Notes: generated by a model not told the origin, from the sequence alone. 64,000 nt of DNA from CAWKKW01 sp963850345 (GCA_963850345.1 CAWKKW010000002.1:930001-994000), one strand, 5' to 3'; positions 20,304 through 28,451 are shown, numbered from the stretch's first letter. Made by a program: numbers and translations.

Positions 20304-21617
20304 GTGATCAGAAAGTGGCCGATCGGTGTGCCTTCCAGTTTCGCAGTTCTTCTGCTGGCCTCGTTGCTGCTCGGAGTCTTGGGCGAGCGCGACTGTGTCG
20401 CATATTCCTTCCTCACCCACCAGCAAATGATCGACCTCACTTGGAACGACAGCATCCGGCCGACGCTGCTTGCACGCTATCCCCACGCCACCGACCGACA
20501 AATTCGAGACGCACGCGCATTTGCGTATGGTGGGGCAACGATTCAGGACATGGGGTACTACCCTTTCGGTCACGAATTTTTCAGCGACCTTACGCACTAC
20601 GTCAGAACCGGCGACTTCATCGCGAGTCTGCTTCACAACGCTTCCAACGTGAATGAATACGCATTTGCCCTCGGGGCTCTTTCGCACTACGTCGGCGACA
20701 ACATTGGACATCACGATGCGGTCAACGTCGCCACCGGCGCTCAGTTTCCCAAGCTGGAGAAGCAATTTGGTCCTGTCGTTACCTACGACGAAGCGCCGCA
20801 CGCGCACGTCCGAACCGAGTTTGCATTCGACATCGACCAGCTCAGTCACCATCGCATCGCTCCCACTTCGTATTCGCATGCGATCGGCCTCCGAGTACCT
20901 GCGCGCCTGCTGCAACGGTCCTTTTTGCAGACGTATGGATTGACTCTGCGCCAGGTGTTGGGGCCGGAGTTTTCCGCCTTCCGCAGCTATCGTTCGTCCG
21001 TCCGTTCCCTGCTGCCGCACGTGGCGAATGCTGAGGTGTTGATCCATGCCAAGGACTTCCCTCCCGATATTCCTGATGAGAACTTCCTGAAGTACGCCGG
21101 CCGTGTAGACGAAACCGCACGCAGCGAGGGATGGAAGCGGCTCCGCGACAAGCCGGATTTCAAGACGCATTTGTTGGACTGGCTGATCCGCATCCTGCCG
21201 AAGATCGGAGCCTTGTCGGACCTGGCGATTCGTGGTCCGAATCAAGCCGCGGAACAGGACTACGTGAAGAGCATGAACCTAAGCGTGGCGCGATATGGCG
21301 ACCTGCTCAAGCAACTGCAAGGGCAGCACGACGGATATCTTCCGCTGGAAAATCGAGATCTCGACACAGGGCTGCGGGTCAGGCCCGGAGAGTACCGGCT
21401 CACCGACCTGACGTACGCCCGGCTGCTCAGGCATCTCGTGTCCAATCGTAAGCGCCAACTCACAGAGGGTCTGCGCCGCAATATCGCCGACTACTATGCC
21501 GATCCGAATGCGCCGAACACCTTGAAGAACGATGATGGCGAATGGAAACAGGTGCAGGACGACCTGCGGCGGCTGGAAGGATTCGACGTGCCACCCGAAA
21601 CTCAAGAAACGCACTAG
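20304..21617 (+). CDS. Zinc-dependent phospholipase C-like exported protein
   Basis: A 437-residue protein with a GTG start preceded by GAAGGGAA, an N-terminal hydrophobic signal segment (about 1-35) and a PF00882-like zinc-dependent phospholipase C domain (about 35-190). Candidate metal ligands lie in SFLTHQQMIDLTW, GHEFFSDLTHYVRTGDF and GALSHYVGDNIGHHDAVN. The C-terminal half (about 200-437) is helical and of unknown role. Several acidobacterial relatives are annotated the same way; phospholipid cleavage is inferred only from the fold. It stands alone between minus-strand genes. Confidence 0.82.
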   Translation: MIRKWPIGVPSSFAVLLLASLLLGVLGERDCVAYSFLTHQQMIDLTWNDSIRPTLLARYPHATDRQIRDARAFAYGGATIQDMGYYPFGHEFFSDLTHYVRTGDFIASLLHNASNVNEYAFALGALSHYVGDNIGHHDAVNVATGAQFPKLEKQFGPVVTYDEAPHAHVRTEFAFDIDQLSHHRIAPTSYSHAIGLRVPARLLQRSFLQTYGLTLRQVLGPEFSAFRSYRSSVRSLLPHVANAEVLIHAKDFPPDIPDENFLKYAGRVDETARSEGWKRLRDKPDFKTHLLDWLIRILPKIGALSDLAIRGPNQAAEQDYVKSMNLSVARYGDLLKQLQGQHDGYLPLENRDLDTGLRVRPGEYRLTDLTYARLLRHLVSNRKRQLTEGLRRNIADYYADPNAPNTLKNDDGEWKQVQDDLRRLEGFDVPPETQETH

Positions 21618-21629
21618 GCTCGCAATGAA

Positions 21630-21645
21630 TTACTGCCTTCAGTAA
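21630..21645. terminator. Weak hairpin between convergent genes
   Basis: TTACTG-CCTT-CAGTAA is a perfect 6-bp hairpin in the 55-base gap between two convergent genes. The A/T-rich arms and lack of a T-run make termination uncertain. Confidence 0.3.
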
Positions 21646-21672
21646 CTCATCGGGCCTCGTCAGCGACTTGCT

Positions 21673-22812
21673 TCAGCGATCTGCGTAGTAGCCATCCCTG
21701 GTCTGCACCACCAGATCTTTCTTCTTCGCAGTTAATGCGATTCTGCGATAGCCCGACCCGCTGTTTGCCTTGTCGGGCGTATAGCCGAGCATGTACTGCG
21801 TCCTCAACTCTTCGGCAATGTGGCTGTAGATCTGGTCGACACTCTCTTTCTTGCTGACCTCATACATGCGGCCGCCGGTCTCGCGCGACATCTGATCGAG
21901 TACCTTTTTGCCTGCGATGTGAGTCTCCTCCGGCTCGCGGCCGCCGCCGCGCCGGCCTCCTCCGCCCGGCCATCCACCGCCGCCACCACCCGGCCATCCA
22001 CCGCCGCCACCAGGGTAGCCGCCTCCGCCATTGGGATAACCACCACCACCCCTTCTGCCTCCACTCGGAAAATCGTCGCGATCGCCCTCGCGATGCTTTT
22101 CGGCGAAGTAGATCGCGTAGACCACGGTATCGGCGCGCTGCGCTGCTTCGATGGCCGTATTCAAGGTCTCCTTACTTCCGCGGTCATCCCCGTCCGACAG
22201 AATAATCAGCGCCTTTCTTCCCGGCTGCTTCTTGATGACATCGTTTGCGGCCAGGAACACGGAGTCATACAGCGTGGTTCCGCCGCCTCGCGTGTGGCGC
22301 GAGTTGCCGTCTGGATCGGAATCGCTGTTCCTCTGCGGCAGCTCCAGCAACTGCAATGCGGACTCAAGCTTCTCTCTGGATGGGGTTAGATCCTGCAGCA
22401 ACTCCACCTCGCGATCAAAGTGGATGAGGAAAGCCTTGTCCTTTGACCTGGTCATCATCTGATCGAGGAAGCTCTTGCTCGCGGTTCGTTCCTGATCGAG
22501 GACATTGCGCTCACTCAGGCTTGTGTCGACAAGCAGGCCCAGCGTGAGCGGCAGATCGGTCTCCTGAGAGAAGTAGCGGATCGACTCGGGCTTGCCGTTC
22601 TCCTGAAGATCGAAGTCATCTTTCGTCAGGTTGCGAATGATCTGGCCCTTCTTGTCTCGAACGGAAACCGGCAGGGTCACTACATTCACATCAACAGACA
22701 ACGTGGGTGACGCCGTCGAAGTCTGCGCGTACAGTGGCGCCGCCAAACACATGAGCAGTGCGGCTGCGATAGCGAGGTTACCTCGCTGTGTGGGGAGAAT
22801 GGCGGCAGTCAT
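21673..22812 (-). CDS. VWFA-related exported protein with Gly-rich insert
   Basis: A 379-residue protein with a signal peptide (ending near APLYAQ) and an N-terminal beta region (VDVNVVTLPVSVRDKKG) typical of acidobacterial 'VWFA-related' proteins, then a von Willebrand A domain starting with a MIDAS-type LGLLVDTSLSERN. Inside the domain, at about residues 245-290, is a Gly/Trp/Tyr/Pro repeat (units like GGGGWPGGGG) that probably forms a flexible loop. The C-terminal LRTQYMLGYTPDKAN is the family's usual end. The role is unknown; surface adhesion or complex assembly is a guess. ATG at 22812 is preferred; the frame is open to a TTG at 22842. Confidence 0.85.
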   Translation of the reverse strand: MTAAILPTQRGNLAIAAALLMCLAAPLYAQTSTASPTLSVDVNVVTLPVSVRDKKGQIIRNLTKDDFDLQENGKPESIRYFSQETDLPLTLGLLVDTSLSERNVLDQERTASKSFLDQMMTRSKDKAFLIHFDREVELLQDLTPSREKLESALQLLELPQRNSDSDPDGNSRHTRGGGTTLYDSVFLAANDVIKKQPGRKALIILSDGDDRGSKETLNTAIEAAQRADTVVYAIYFAEKHREGDRDDFPSGGRRGGGGYPNGGGGYPGGGGGWPGGGGGGWPGGGGRRGGGREPEETHIAGKKVLDQMSRETGGRMYEVSKKESVDQIYSHIAEELRTQYMLGYTPDKANSGSGYRRIALTAKKKDLVVQTRDGYYADR

Positions 22813-23080
22813 GATTCTGGTGGACGTTTCCTCTTGGATCAAAGACTCGCACTCTTAGACTTGGCTGCGGGCCGGTTCGTCATCATGAAGGCATTGCGCC
22901 TCGGATCGGCAAGGTCGCGGCGGCGTCACTTCGGCAGCGATATTCACGCGGGGCTTGTCGCATTCCTGTTCCCAATTCTCCGCCGGAGTGGGAGAATGCT
23001 TGGACACAGCAACTCGCTCAGTGCAGAGGGGCCAAACTTTTCAGGGGCAGAATTATCGGGACAGATACAGGAGGCTTACG
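22813..23080. other. Divergent promoter region upstream of the isoprenoid-linked cluster
   Basis: This 268-base gap must hold the promoters of the VWA gene (minus) and the six-gene cluster (plus). No good sigma-70 pair is visible. An imperfect hairpin, ATTCTCC (22975-22981) / GGAGAAT (22991-22997), is the only clear symmetric element and could be an operator. AGGAGG at 23069-23074 is the ribosome site of the next gene. Confidence 0.4.
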
Positions 23081-23506
23081 TTGGGTGGAATCCCTCAGAA
23101 CTACACAGTCGATGTCAACCTCGACCTGGTCTCGGCGGTAGAACTCGCCGGCCTTCCAACGGACTACCACATCAGTATCGATTCCCTGCCAAAGATTCAG
23201 ATCGGACTCGACCCGATCACCATCAACCCGATCACGCTGAACCCGCTCGATGTTTCGGTTCGGATCAAGGAAGCTCCTTCGATTCGCGCGCATATGCCGG
23301 CCAACTTCACGGTTGGTTTTTCGCTCCTCGGCTATCAACTCGCCTGCATTCGGCTTTGCGGAGAGGCCCAGGTGATCACCGAGCCATATGTTCCAAACCC
23401 GTGTGAACCTTGCGGCACATTGCCGATTCCCTTACCCGTGCCGACTCCGGGCAGGGTGACTCCGGCCGCGGCACCGGCGGCGCGGTCCAGGGTTGGAAAG
23501 GCTTAG
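23081..23506 (+). CDS. Unknown cytosolic protein with conserved Cys pairs (cluster gene 1)
   Basis: A 141-residue protein without a signal peptide. The frame is open from 22955, but I choose the TTG at 23081 because AGGAGG lies 6 bases before it and the earlier residues look random. The sequence is beta-like, with a repeating 'I-x-I-x-PI-T-I-N' stretch (residues 40-60), then HMPANFTVGFSLLGYQLACI, and two Cys pairs (C89/C93 and C108/C111, the latter in NPCEPCG), which may bind metal. The C-terminal 30 residues are Pro/Ala-rich. I recall similar uncharacterised proteins in other soil bacteria but know no function. It is the first gene of the six-gene row ending at 28073. Confidence 0.72.
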   Translation: MGGIPQNYTVDVNLDLVSAVELAGLPTDYHISIDSLPKIQIGLDPITINPITLNPLDVSVRIKEAPSIRAHMPANFTVGFSLLGYQLACIRLCGEAQVITEPYVPNPCEPCGTLPIPLPVPTPGRVTPAAAPAARSRVGKA

Positions 23507-23512
23507 AACGCC

Positions 23513-24259
23513 ATGGCCGCTAAGGACACTCCCCTCCGATTCAAAGGCGCGCCGACGCGACTGGTCGCCACACTGGCCACCGCGGAGCGCGGATCGGAAG
23601 CTATCCCGCAATCGCTGTCACATCGTGTCTTGAAACCCGGCAAGATCATGGTCGAAGATCAGCAGCCTTTACCGCTGATCGTCCGGCGCATTCAGTCGAC
23701 CTCTCCCGGCCTGTCGCTGCTGAGTTTCCGGCTGCCAAAATCGACGCGCCCCGGATCGTATACGGCCAGCGTGGAGGTCGGCGGCGATCAGTTGGCAGCG
23801 GTGATCGAGGTCGAGGCGCGGCCGCGGCTTCGATTCATTCCACCCAAAGTTACATATCATCAGGCGCCAGGCAGCCGCGCACGCGCCGAGATCACCCTGA
23901 TCAACCTGGGCAATGTGGATGTCATGATCGAGGCGGAATCCACCTTTTGCGTGTTCGACAATCGCGGCGTGGATCGCGCATTCTACCGCGCACTTACCGA
24001 GAAGGAAGTCGACGGCAAGCAGCGCATCGATCGCGTAATGGACGAACTCGCCGATGCGCATGGAGGGTTGGTGCGAGCGGTAGTGGAGCAGGGCGTCGGA
24101 CTGCTTGCACCCGAAGAGGCTCGCGAGATTACGGTTCAGTTCGAGTTTTCTCACCGCATACGCGCGGGCCAGACCTATCGCGGAGGATGGCTGGTTTCAG
24201 AGGCCAGCCTTGAAGTGGAGATCCACGCAACGCAAGCTCTCAAAGAAGGTGGGGAATGA
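23513..24259 (+). CDS. Unknown cytosolic beta-sandwich-like protein (cluster gene 2)
   Basis: A 248-residue protein without signal peptide or membrane segment, rich in predicted beta strands: YTASVEVGGDQLAAVIEVEA (around 85-105) and ITVQFEFSHRIRAGQTYRGG (around 210-230) look like Ig-fold strands of a COG-like 'NEW3/CARDB' type domain. A helical, charged insert (about 150-190) separates two halves. No family name is recognised. It starts 6 bases after gene 1 and its TGA overlaps the next ATG (ATGA), so translation is coupled. Domain resemblance to the second halves of genes 3 and 4 suggests related parts of one structure. Confidence 0.7.
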   Translation: MAAKDTPLRFKGAPTRLVATLATAERGSEAIPQSLSHRVLKPGKIMVEDQQPLPLIVRRIQSTSPGLSLLSFRLPKSTRPGSYTASVEVGGDQLAAVIEVEARPRLRFIPPKVTYHQAPGSRARAEITLINLGNVDVMIEAESTFCVFDNRGVDRAFYRALTEKEVDGKQRIDRVMDELADAHGGLVRAVVEQGVGLLAPEEAREITVQFEFSHRIRAGQTYRGGWLVSEASLEVEIHATQALKEGGE

Positions 24260-24876
24260 ATCAAAACTGTGGAACCCCGGCGAGTGCCTCCCTCAACGCG
24301 ATCGCGCAGATGATGGAAGCAGGTCTGAAGGCGGGCATGGGAGTGTTGCAGTCCCTCTATGGCAGCGCGCCCGGAGCCATCTCAAGCCTGGTGAACTACG
24401 CGTCTTCGCAGACCGGCGGTTGCTGCTCGTGCGAGATACCGCCACCCTGCTGGATGCCGGTGCCGCTATGTGAGGTCGTAAGCTACGGCAAGGCCGGCAA
24501 TGCAGCCAGCATCGCGTTCGTCGTAACGAACGAATCGATGGCAACCCGCACCATCGCCTTCTCCACCACGACATCGCTGCCGGGCCTCGTGTTCAGTGCG
24601 AATCATCTCGTATTGGGCCCGATGGAGCGCAGCACTCTCAAAGTGACTTACACCATTCCGACCACCCTGACCTCAGGTCCAGGCACTGAGATCCTGCTAT
24701 GGATCCATGGATGCAGGCTGCATTTTCTACGTTGGACGATCAAGCTCGGTCCCATCTCTGCCGACACGAATTACGAAGTTTGCGTTAACGACGGACCGGA
24801 GTACCTTCACCACTGGTACGACCACTTTTATTGCCATAAGCCGTGCCTTCCAGAACAGAGAGTTCCCGGCCAATGA
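24256..24876 (+). CDS. Unknown protein: helical N-terminus, Cys-rich linker, Ig-like domain (cluster gene 3)
   Basis: A 206-residue protein. Residues 10-50 form a small-residue amphipathic helix (LNAIAQMMEAGLKAGMGVLQ); a Cys-rich linker follows (C56, C57, C59, C65, C72; GGCCSCEIPPPCWMP), then an Ig-like beta region (about 75-170) ending in a His/Cys-rich tail (HHWYDHFYCHKPC). The Cys and His could bind metal, but no known cluster motif matches. No signal peptide is seen, so the Cys are probably reduced in the cytosol. It overlaps both neighbours by ATGA. Confidence 0.7.
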   Translation: MNQNCGTPASASLNAIAQMMEAGLKAGMGVLQSLYGSAPGAISSLVNYASSQTGGCCSCEIPPPCWMPVPLCEVVSYGKAGNAASIAFVVTNESMATRTIAFSTTTSLPGLVFSANHLVLGPMERSTLKVTYTIPTTLTSGPGTEILLWIHGCRLHFLRWTIKLGPISADTNYEVCVNDGPEYLHHWYDHFYCHKPCLPEQRVPGQ

Positions 24877-25538
24877 GCAAGCCCACTCCCCTCACCGACG
24901 CGTTGAGCCGCGCACTCGAAGCCAACCTGCGCTACACGGCTGCAGCGACCAGGCTGGCGTCGAGAGCTCTAGAGTCGGCATTCTCGCTGGCCGCGGATAT
25001 GACACCCGGGATAGCGTCGGTCAAGCAAGCGGTGGCTGAAGCAGCAAACCGGGCTGCCTCGGTGCAGCAGGCGGTCGTTCAACCTGTCGCCGCGCAGAAG
25101 GCCGCAGCTCCGGCAATCGTGCTGGAGGGCAAAGTTGGCGAAACCGCGACCGGCTTCTTCGTTGTAGAGAACTCATTGCCGCATGAAATTTCCACTCCGG
25201 TGGAGGTAAGTACGCTCATCGCTCCGGACGGGCGGCAGGTGCAGTCGGCGTTGCGTTTTGAACCCGGTGTGATCTCGCTCGCTGCCGGCGAGCAGGTCGT
25301 TGCCCGAGTCACGGCTAAGATCAGTTCCCGCCTGGTCCCAGGGCAATGCTACGAGGGAGAGATTGTCGTTCCCGGCGTGGCCGGTGCGCGAATTCCCATC
25401 GTTCTGAGGCGCAAGATAGACGTGCCTACGCAGAAAGCAAAAAAGAAGACGGCTAAAGCCTCTCCGTCTTCGATGGCCAAAAAGACGCGCAAGCCAGCGC
25501 CGACAGCTAGGGCCACGAAGAAGCAGCGATCTACGTGA
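24873..25538 (+). CDS. Unknown protein: phasin-like helices, Ig-like domain, basic tail (cluster gene 4)
   Basis: A 221-residue protein whose ATG overlaps the previous TGA (ATGA). Residues 1-75 are Ala-rich amphipathic helix (LSRALEANLRYTAAATRLAS; heptad-like), resembling granule-associated phasins. About 85-175 is an Ig-like domain (TATGFFVVENSLPHEISTPV). The last 34 residues (188-221) are Lys/Ala/Pro/Thr-rich like histone H1 or PhaF tails. In PhaF such a tail tethers storage granules to the nucleoid; applying that here is inference. A slightly earlier in-frame start at 24843 would lengthen the overlap with gene 3 and has no better ribosome site. Confidence 0.72.
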   Translation: MSKPTPLTDALSRALEANLRYTAAATRLASRALESAFSLAADMTPGIASVKQAVAEAANRAASVQQAVVQPVAAQKAAAPAIVLEGKVGETATGFFVVENSLPHEISTPVEVSTLIAPDGRQVQSALRFEPGVISLAAGEQVVARVTAKISSRLVPGQCYEGEIVVPGVAGARIPIVLRRKIDVPTQKAKKKTAKASPSSMAKKTRKPAPTARATKKQRST

Positions 25539-25579
25539 TCGCACCGGCTCTTCCTCATCCTTGAACACTATGGAACTGC

Positions 25580-26527
25580 ATGACGACGATTGAAGAGCCC
25601 GCTGAGATCAAGGCGGTTTGGGAATTGCCGCAGCGCATGGGCCTGACCGCAGACCTTGAGCGGCTGCATGCGTTTTTGACTGCATGGGTGCAGGCGACCG
25701 ACCCGGAAGTTCGCATGATGATCGAGACGCAACTCTCAGGACGCGCGAAGTATTTTCGTCCGGTCACGATCTTTGCGTGCTTTCGATCGATGCTGGATGA
25801 GTCGCCTTCAGAAGAGGTGCTCACTGCCTCTGCTGGCTTGGAACTGCTGCATAACGTCAGCTTGATCATTGACGACATTCTGGACCGTTCGCGCTATCGG
25901 CGCGGCAAGCTCTCGCTGCATTGCCGCTACGGTTTTTTGCCCGCGTTGATGACCTCAGGCTACATCACCTCGGCCACCTCGCGCCTGGTAGCTACCGATC
26001 CTTATTCGGTACATCTGCTGGCCGAACTGATGCAGCGTCTCGGCGTAGCGGAGTGCCTGCAGTGGAGATTGAGAAGACACGCGCTCGGTACGGAAGATTG
26101 GCGGATGATTGCGGGCGAAGACACGGGTTCCATGTTCGAGATCTGTGCGCGGCTCGGCACGCGCGACAATCGCCTGCAGAAGTTCGGGAGGCTTCTCGGC
26201 ATTCTCTATCACGGCTGCGATGATGTCGCCGATGTTCGCGGCACGACGGCGTTGGGTGGCGGCTCAGCCAAGGACATCGAGGATGCCATTCTTACCCTTC
26301 CAGTCGCAGTGGCCGTGCGCGATCCTGAGACTGCACTGCTGTTCCGTAATGCGAGCCCGGAGAATCGGGAGCAACTTACGCTGAAGTTAGTCGAAGCCTT
26401 ACCAGAGGCGGAGAACTACCTTGACGGAGTGGCCAACGAAGCAGAGACTGAGGCACTGACAAATGCGCGGTATCCGGAACGATTGATCGCGCTCATTCGC
26501 GATACACGCCTGCTTTCGAGAGCCTGA
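25580..26527 (+). CDS. Polyprenyl-diphosphate-synthase-like protein
   Basis: A 315-residue all-helical trans-isoprenyl synthase relative, expected to condense isopentenyl and allylic diphosphates with Mg. The first Asp-rich motif DDILD (98-102, in HNVSLIIDDILDRS) and the second DDVAD (214-218) are intact, with an RAKYFRP region before the first. Usual substrate-binding positions are altered: the KT in the middle of the family reads as EDT (about 180-182), and the GKxTLP after the second motif reads AILTLP. It could have unusual chain length or be partly inactive. It is 41 bases after gene 4 and one base from the flavoprotein gene, so a shared product is likely. Confidence 0.85.
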   Translation: MTTIEEPAEIKAVWELPQRMGLTADLERLHAFLTAWVQATDPEVRMMIETQLSGRAKYFRPVTIFACFRSMLDESPSEEVLTASAGLELLHNVSLIIDDILDRSRYRRGKLSLHCRYGFLPALMTSGYITSATSRLVATDPYSVHLLAELMQRLGVAECLQWRLRRHALGTEDWRMIAGEDTGSMFEICARLGTRDNRLQKFGRLLGILYHGCDDVADVRGTTALGGGSAKDIEDAILTLPVAVAVRDPETALLFRNASPENREQLTLKLVEALPEAENYLDGVANEAETEALTNARYPERLIALIRDTRLLSRA

Positions 26528-26528
26528 T

Positions 26529-28073
26529 ATGGCCAAGACCGCTGCCGCCAATACCGTGCGAAAACCAAAGACCGCAAAGCCGCGCTCGCAGCCGGCCTCC
26601 GAATCCGTCTACGACGTGATCATCGTCGGCGGTGGTCCGGCGGGTAGCACACTGGGATGGAAGCTTGCCTCGCAGGGCGTGAAAACGCTGGTGCTGGATG
26701 GAGCGAAGTTTCCGCGCGAAAAGGTCTGCGGAGACTATGTGGAACCGCGTGGGTTACGTATTCTGGGTCAGATGGGAGGACTGGCGACCTTGGAGGCGAC
26801 GTCCCCCCTGCCGATCACCCACTCCTCCACTTACATCGACGGAAAGCGTGAGTACATCGGCCGCATCCCGTTCTATGGGAAGCACGATAGTTTGCCACCG
26901 CACGGGTACATCGTGCCTCGCGACGTATTTGACAGTCTACTGTTACAACTGGCTGGCGACGCAGGCGCGACAATCCATCAGGAGACCTATGCGACCGGTT
27001 TCACATCGGTTTCCAAGGGAGTTGAGGTCAGCGCGCAGTCTAAGGGGAAACAGCTCACGTATCGCGGACGAGTTGTAGTCGGCGCAGACGGCGTCAATTC
27101 AGTCGTGGCACGATCGGCAGGACTGCTGCGGAGCGACCCTCGACATACCGCTCTCTCGCAACGCGCCTACGCCGATGGGTTTGAAGGAGGCCTGGGCGAA
27201 GCTGCATTCTTCTTCGACGAAGAGTTCTTCCCTGGGTATGGCTGGATGTTCCCCATGAGTGAGGGGCGCGTGAATCTAGGGGTTGGCATCCTCAAGGAGA
27301 CGTGCCAGCGCAGCAGCATCGCAGTGCCACAGCTCTTTCGCCAGTTCTTTGAGAAGCTCAAGCACTCTCATCCTCGCTGCACTCACCTGAAACTCTCAAA
27401 GGCGGCTATCGGGGGCATCGTCAAAACTTACGGCGCCGCGGGCCCAAACTATTTCGATCGCGGGGTGCTTATCGGGGACGCGGGTAGTTTTGTGGATCCG
27501 ATGACGGGCGAAGGTATCACTCCAGCCATGGAATCGGCGCTCCTGGCCGCCAAGGTCATCCTCACGACGCTGCAGGCCGGCAATCTCGACTCACAGGCGT
27601 TTTCAGCCTACGAGCAGGCATACAAGAGCTACTTCGACCCGGCGATGATCTTCGTCGATCTTTGTGCTGCGACGTTGCGCAATCCGCATTACTGGGGATC
27701 TTGGAAGAAGGCGCTGATTCGGGGCTGTGCCATCGCGCAAAGAGACAAAGCCTTCGCCGAAACAGCGGGCGCCTGCTTCGGCGGCCTCTCTGTCAATCCA
27801 ACCGGGATCCTTGCAGAGGTCTGGAAGAAGACGGCGGAGAATCTTATGGCGGCAGGTCCGGCGAGCGTGATGGATCTGGCGAACGGAAGATTCGGCAGCG
27901 CTGCCGCGGCGTTCGCTGAGGGTGCGGGCTGGATGTTCGACTCTCTCAAGTCGATTACCGACGATCCCTACTGGCACACGCGCTGGGCCTTGGATGTGCA
28001 GGGGAAATGGATTCATGCCATCGCGCGGATGAGCAAAGGGGAGACGGATCCAAGGCTGAATGGCGTGGTTTAA
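26529..28073 (+). CDS. Geranylgeranyl-reductase-family FAD-dependent oxidoreductase
   Basis: A 514-residue flavoprotein of the group that reduces prenyl chains or hydroxylates lipophilic substrates. It has an FAD-binding VIIVGGGPAGSTLGWKLASQ (about 30-49), the family's FPREKVCGDYVEPRG (about 58-72), a middle GADGVNSVVARSAGL, and GDAGSFVDPMTGEGITPAME (around 320). The first 25 residues are a Lys/Ala/Pro-rich basic extension not typical of the family. It starts one base after the prenyl-synthase stop, so the two are surely cotranscribed and may act in sequence. Substrate: probably a prenyl chain or quinone-like lipid; a halogenase or monooxygenase role is less likely but not excluded. Confidence 0.88.
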   Translation: MAKTAAANTVRKPKTAKPRSQPASESVYDVIIVGGGPAGSTLGWKLASQGVKTLVLDGAKFPREKVCGDYVEPRGLRILGQMGGLATLEATSPLPITHSSTYIDGKREYIGRIPFYGKHDSLPPHGYIVPRDVFDSLLLQLAGDAGATIHQETYATGFTSVSKGVEVSAQSKGKQLTYRGRVVVGADGVNSVVARSAGLLRSDPRHTALSQRAYADGFEGGLGEAAFFFDEEFFPGYGWMFPMSEGRVNLGVGILKETCQRSSIAVPQLFRQFFEKLKHSHPRCTHLKLSKAAIGGIVKTYGAAGPNYFDRGVLIGDAGSFVDPMTGEGITPAMESALLAAKVILTTLQAGNLDSQAFSAYEQAYKSYFDPAMIFVDLCAATLRNPHYWGSWKKALIRGCAIAQRDKAFAETAGACFGGLSVNPTGILAEVWKKTAENLMAAGPASVMDLANGRFGSAAAAFAEGAGWMFDSLKSITDDPYWHTRWALDVQGKWIHAIARMSKGETDPRLNGVV

Positions 28074-28103
28074 AGCAGTAGCTTTTAGGGGACGACTGGG
28101 CGA

Positions 28104-28451
28104 CTATTCCTTCGCGCGGGCTTTGCGCACTCGCTTGGCAGGCGGCTTGGAGATCTTTTCTACTTCGGTGGCAAAGTGTTCCACCGCCACATTGGGCAGC
28201 GTGATGATCTCTCTCAGGTACTCGCGGCTGAAGTCAGTAAGCTGACCCACGAAGTTCTGCGGAATCGCACCGCCTTGTTCCACCTTCTCGAGCTCGGCGC
28301 TGATCTTCTGGGCGTACTTATCGGCAGACTCGACCCAGCCTCCCCAGAATTTGAGAGCGGCTGTGACTGCGGCGAGCTGGGTGCGCGCCACCTCCACCAT
28401 GATGTTCTGGAGTTGCTCGGTTTGCGTACCTTGCGCAGTTTCAGCCATCAT
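28104..28451 (-). CDS. Phasin-like helical protein
   Basis: A 115-residue soluble protein of amphipathic helices, with QNIMVEVARTQLAAVTAALK and LEKVEQGGAIPQNFVGQL and a basic C-terminus (KPPAKRVRKARAKE). Size, helicity and tail resemble phasins, which coat storage granules, though sequence similarity is loose. I chose the ATG at 28451 (AAGGTGG 8 bases before); the GTG at 28463 is also possible. It is convergent to the prenyl cluster, 30 bases from the flavoprotein stop, suggesting a shared locus but separate control. No polyhydroxyalkanoate synthase gene is visible. Confidence 0.7.
   Translation of the reverse strand: MMAETAQGTQTEQLQNIMVEVARTQLAAVTAALKFWGGWVESADKYAQKISAELEKVEQGGAIPQNFVGQLTDFSREYLREIITLPNVAVEHFATEVEKISKPPAKRVRKARAKE

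Noticed and set aside
20154..21245. Minus-strand frame of 363 codons opposite the phospholipase-like gene
   Set aside because: The plus-strand protein has a signal segment and family motifs; the minus frame has none and overlaps the start region of another gene.
22975..22997. Terminator between the VWA gene and cluster gene 1
   Set aside because: The two genes are divergent, so a terminator is not expected; the hairpin has only 7 pairs and no T-run.
23081..28073. Encapsulin or microcompartment system
   Set aside because: Family 2 encapsulins can be found with prenyl enzymes, but none of the four small proteins resembles an HK97-fold shell or BMC domain; they are too small and beta-rich.
24256..28451. 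Polyhydroxyalkanoate locus
   Set aside because: There are phasin-like proteins but no PHA synthase, thiolase or acetoacetyl-CoA reductase nearby.
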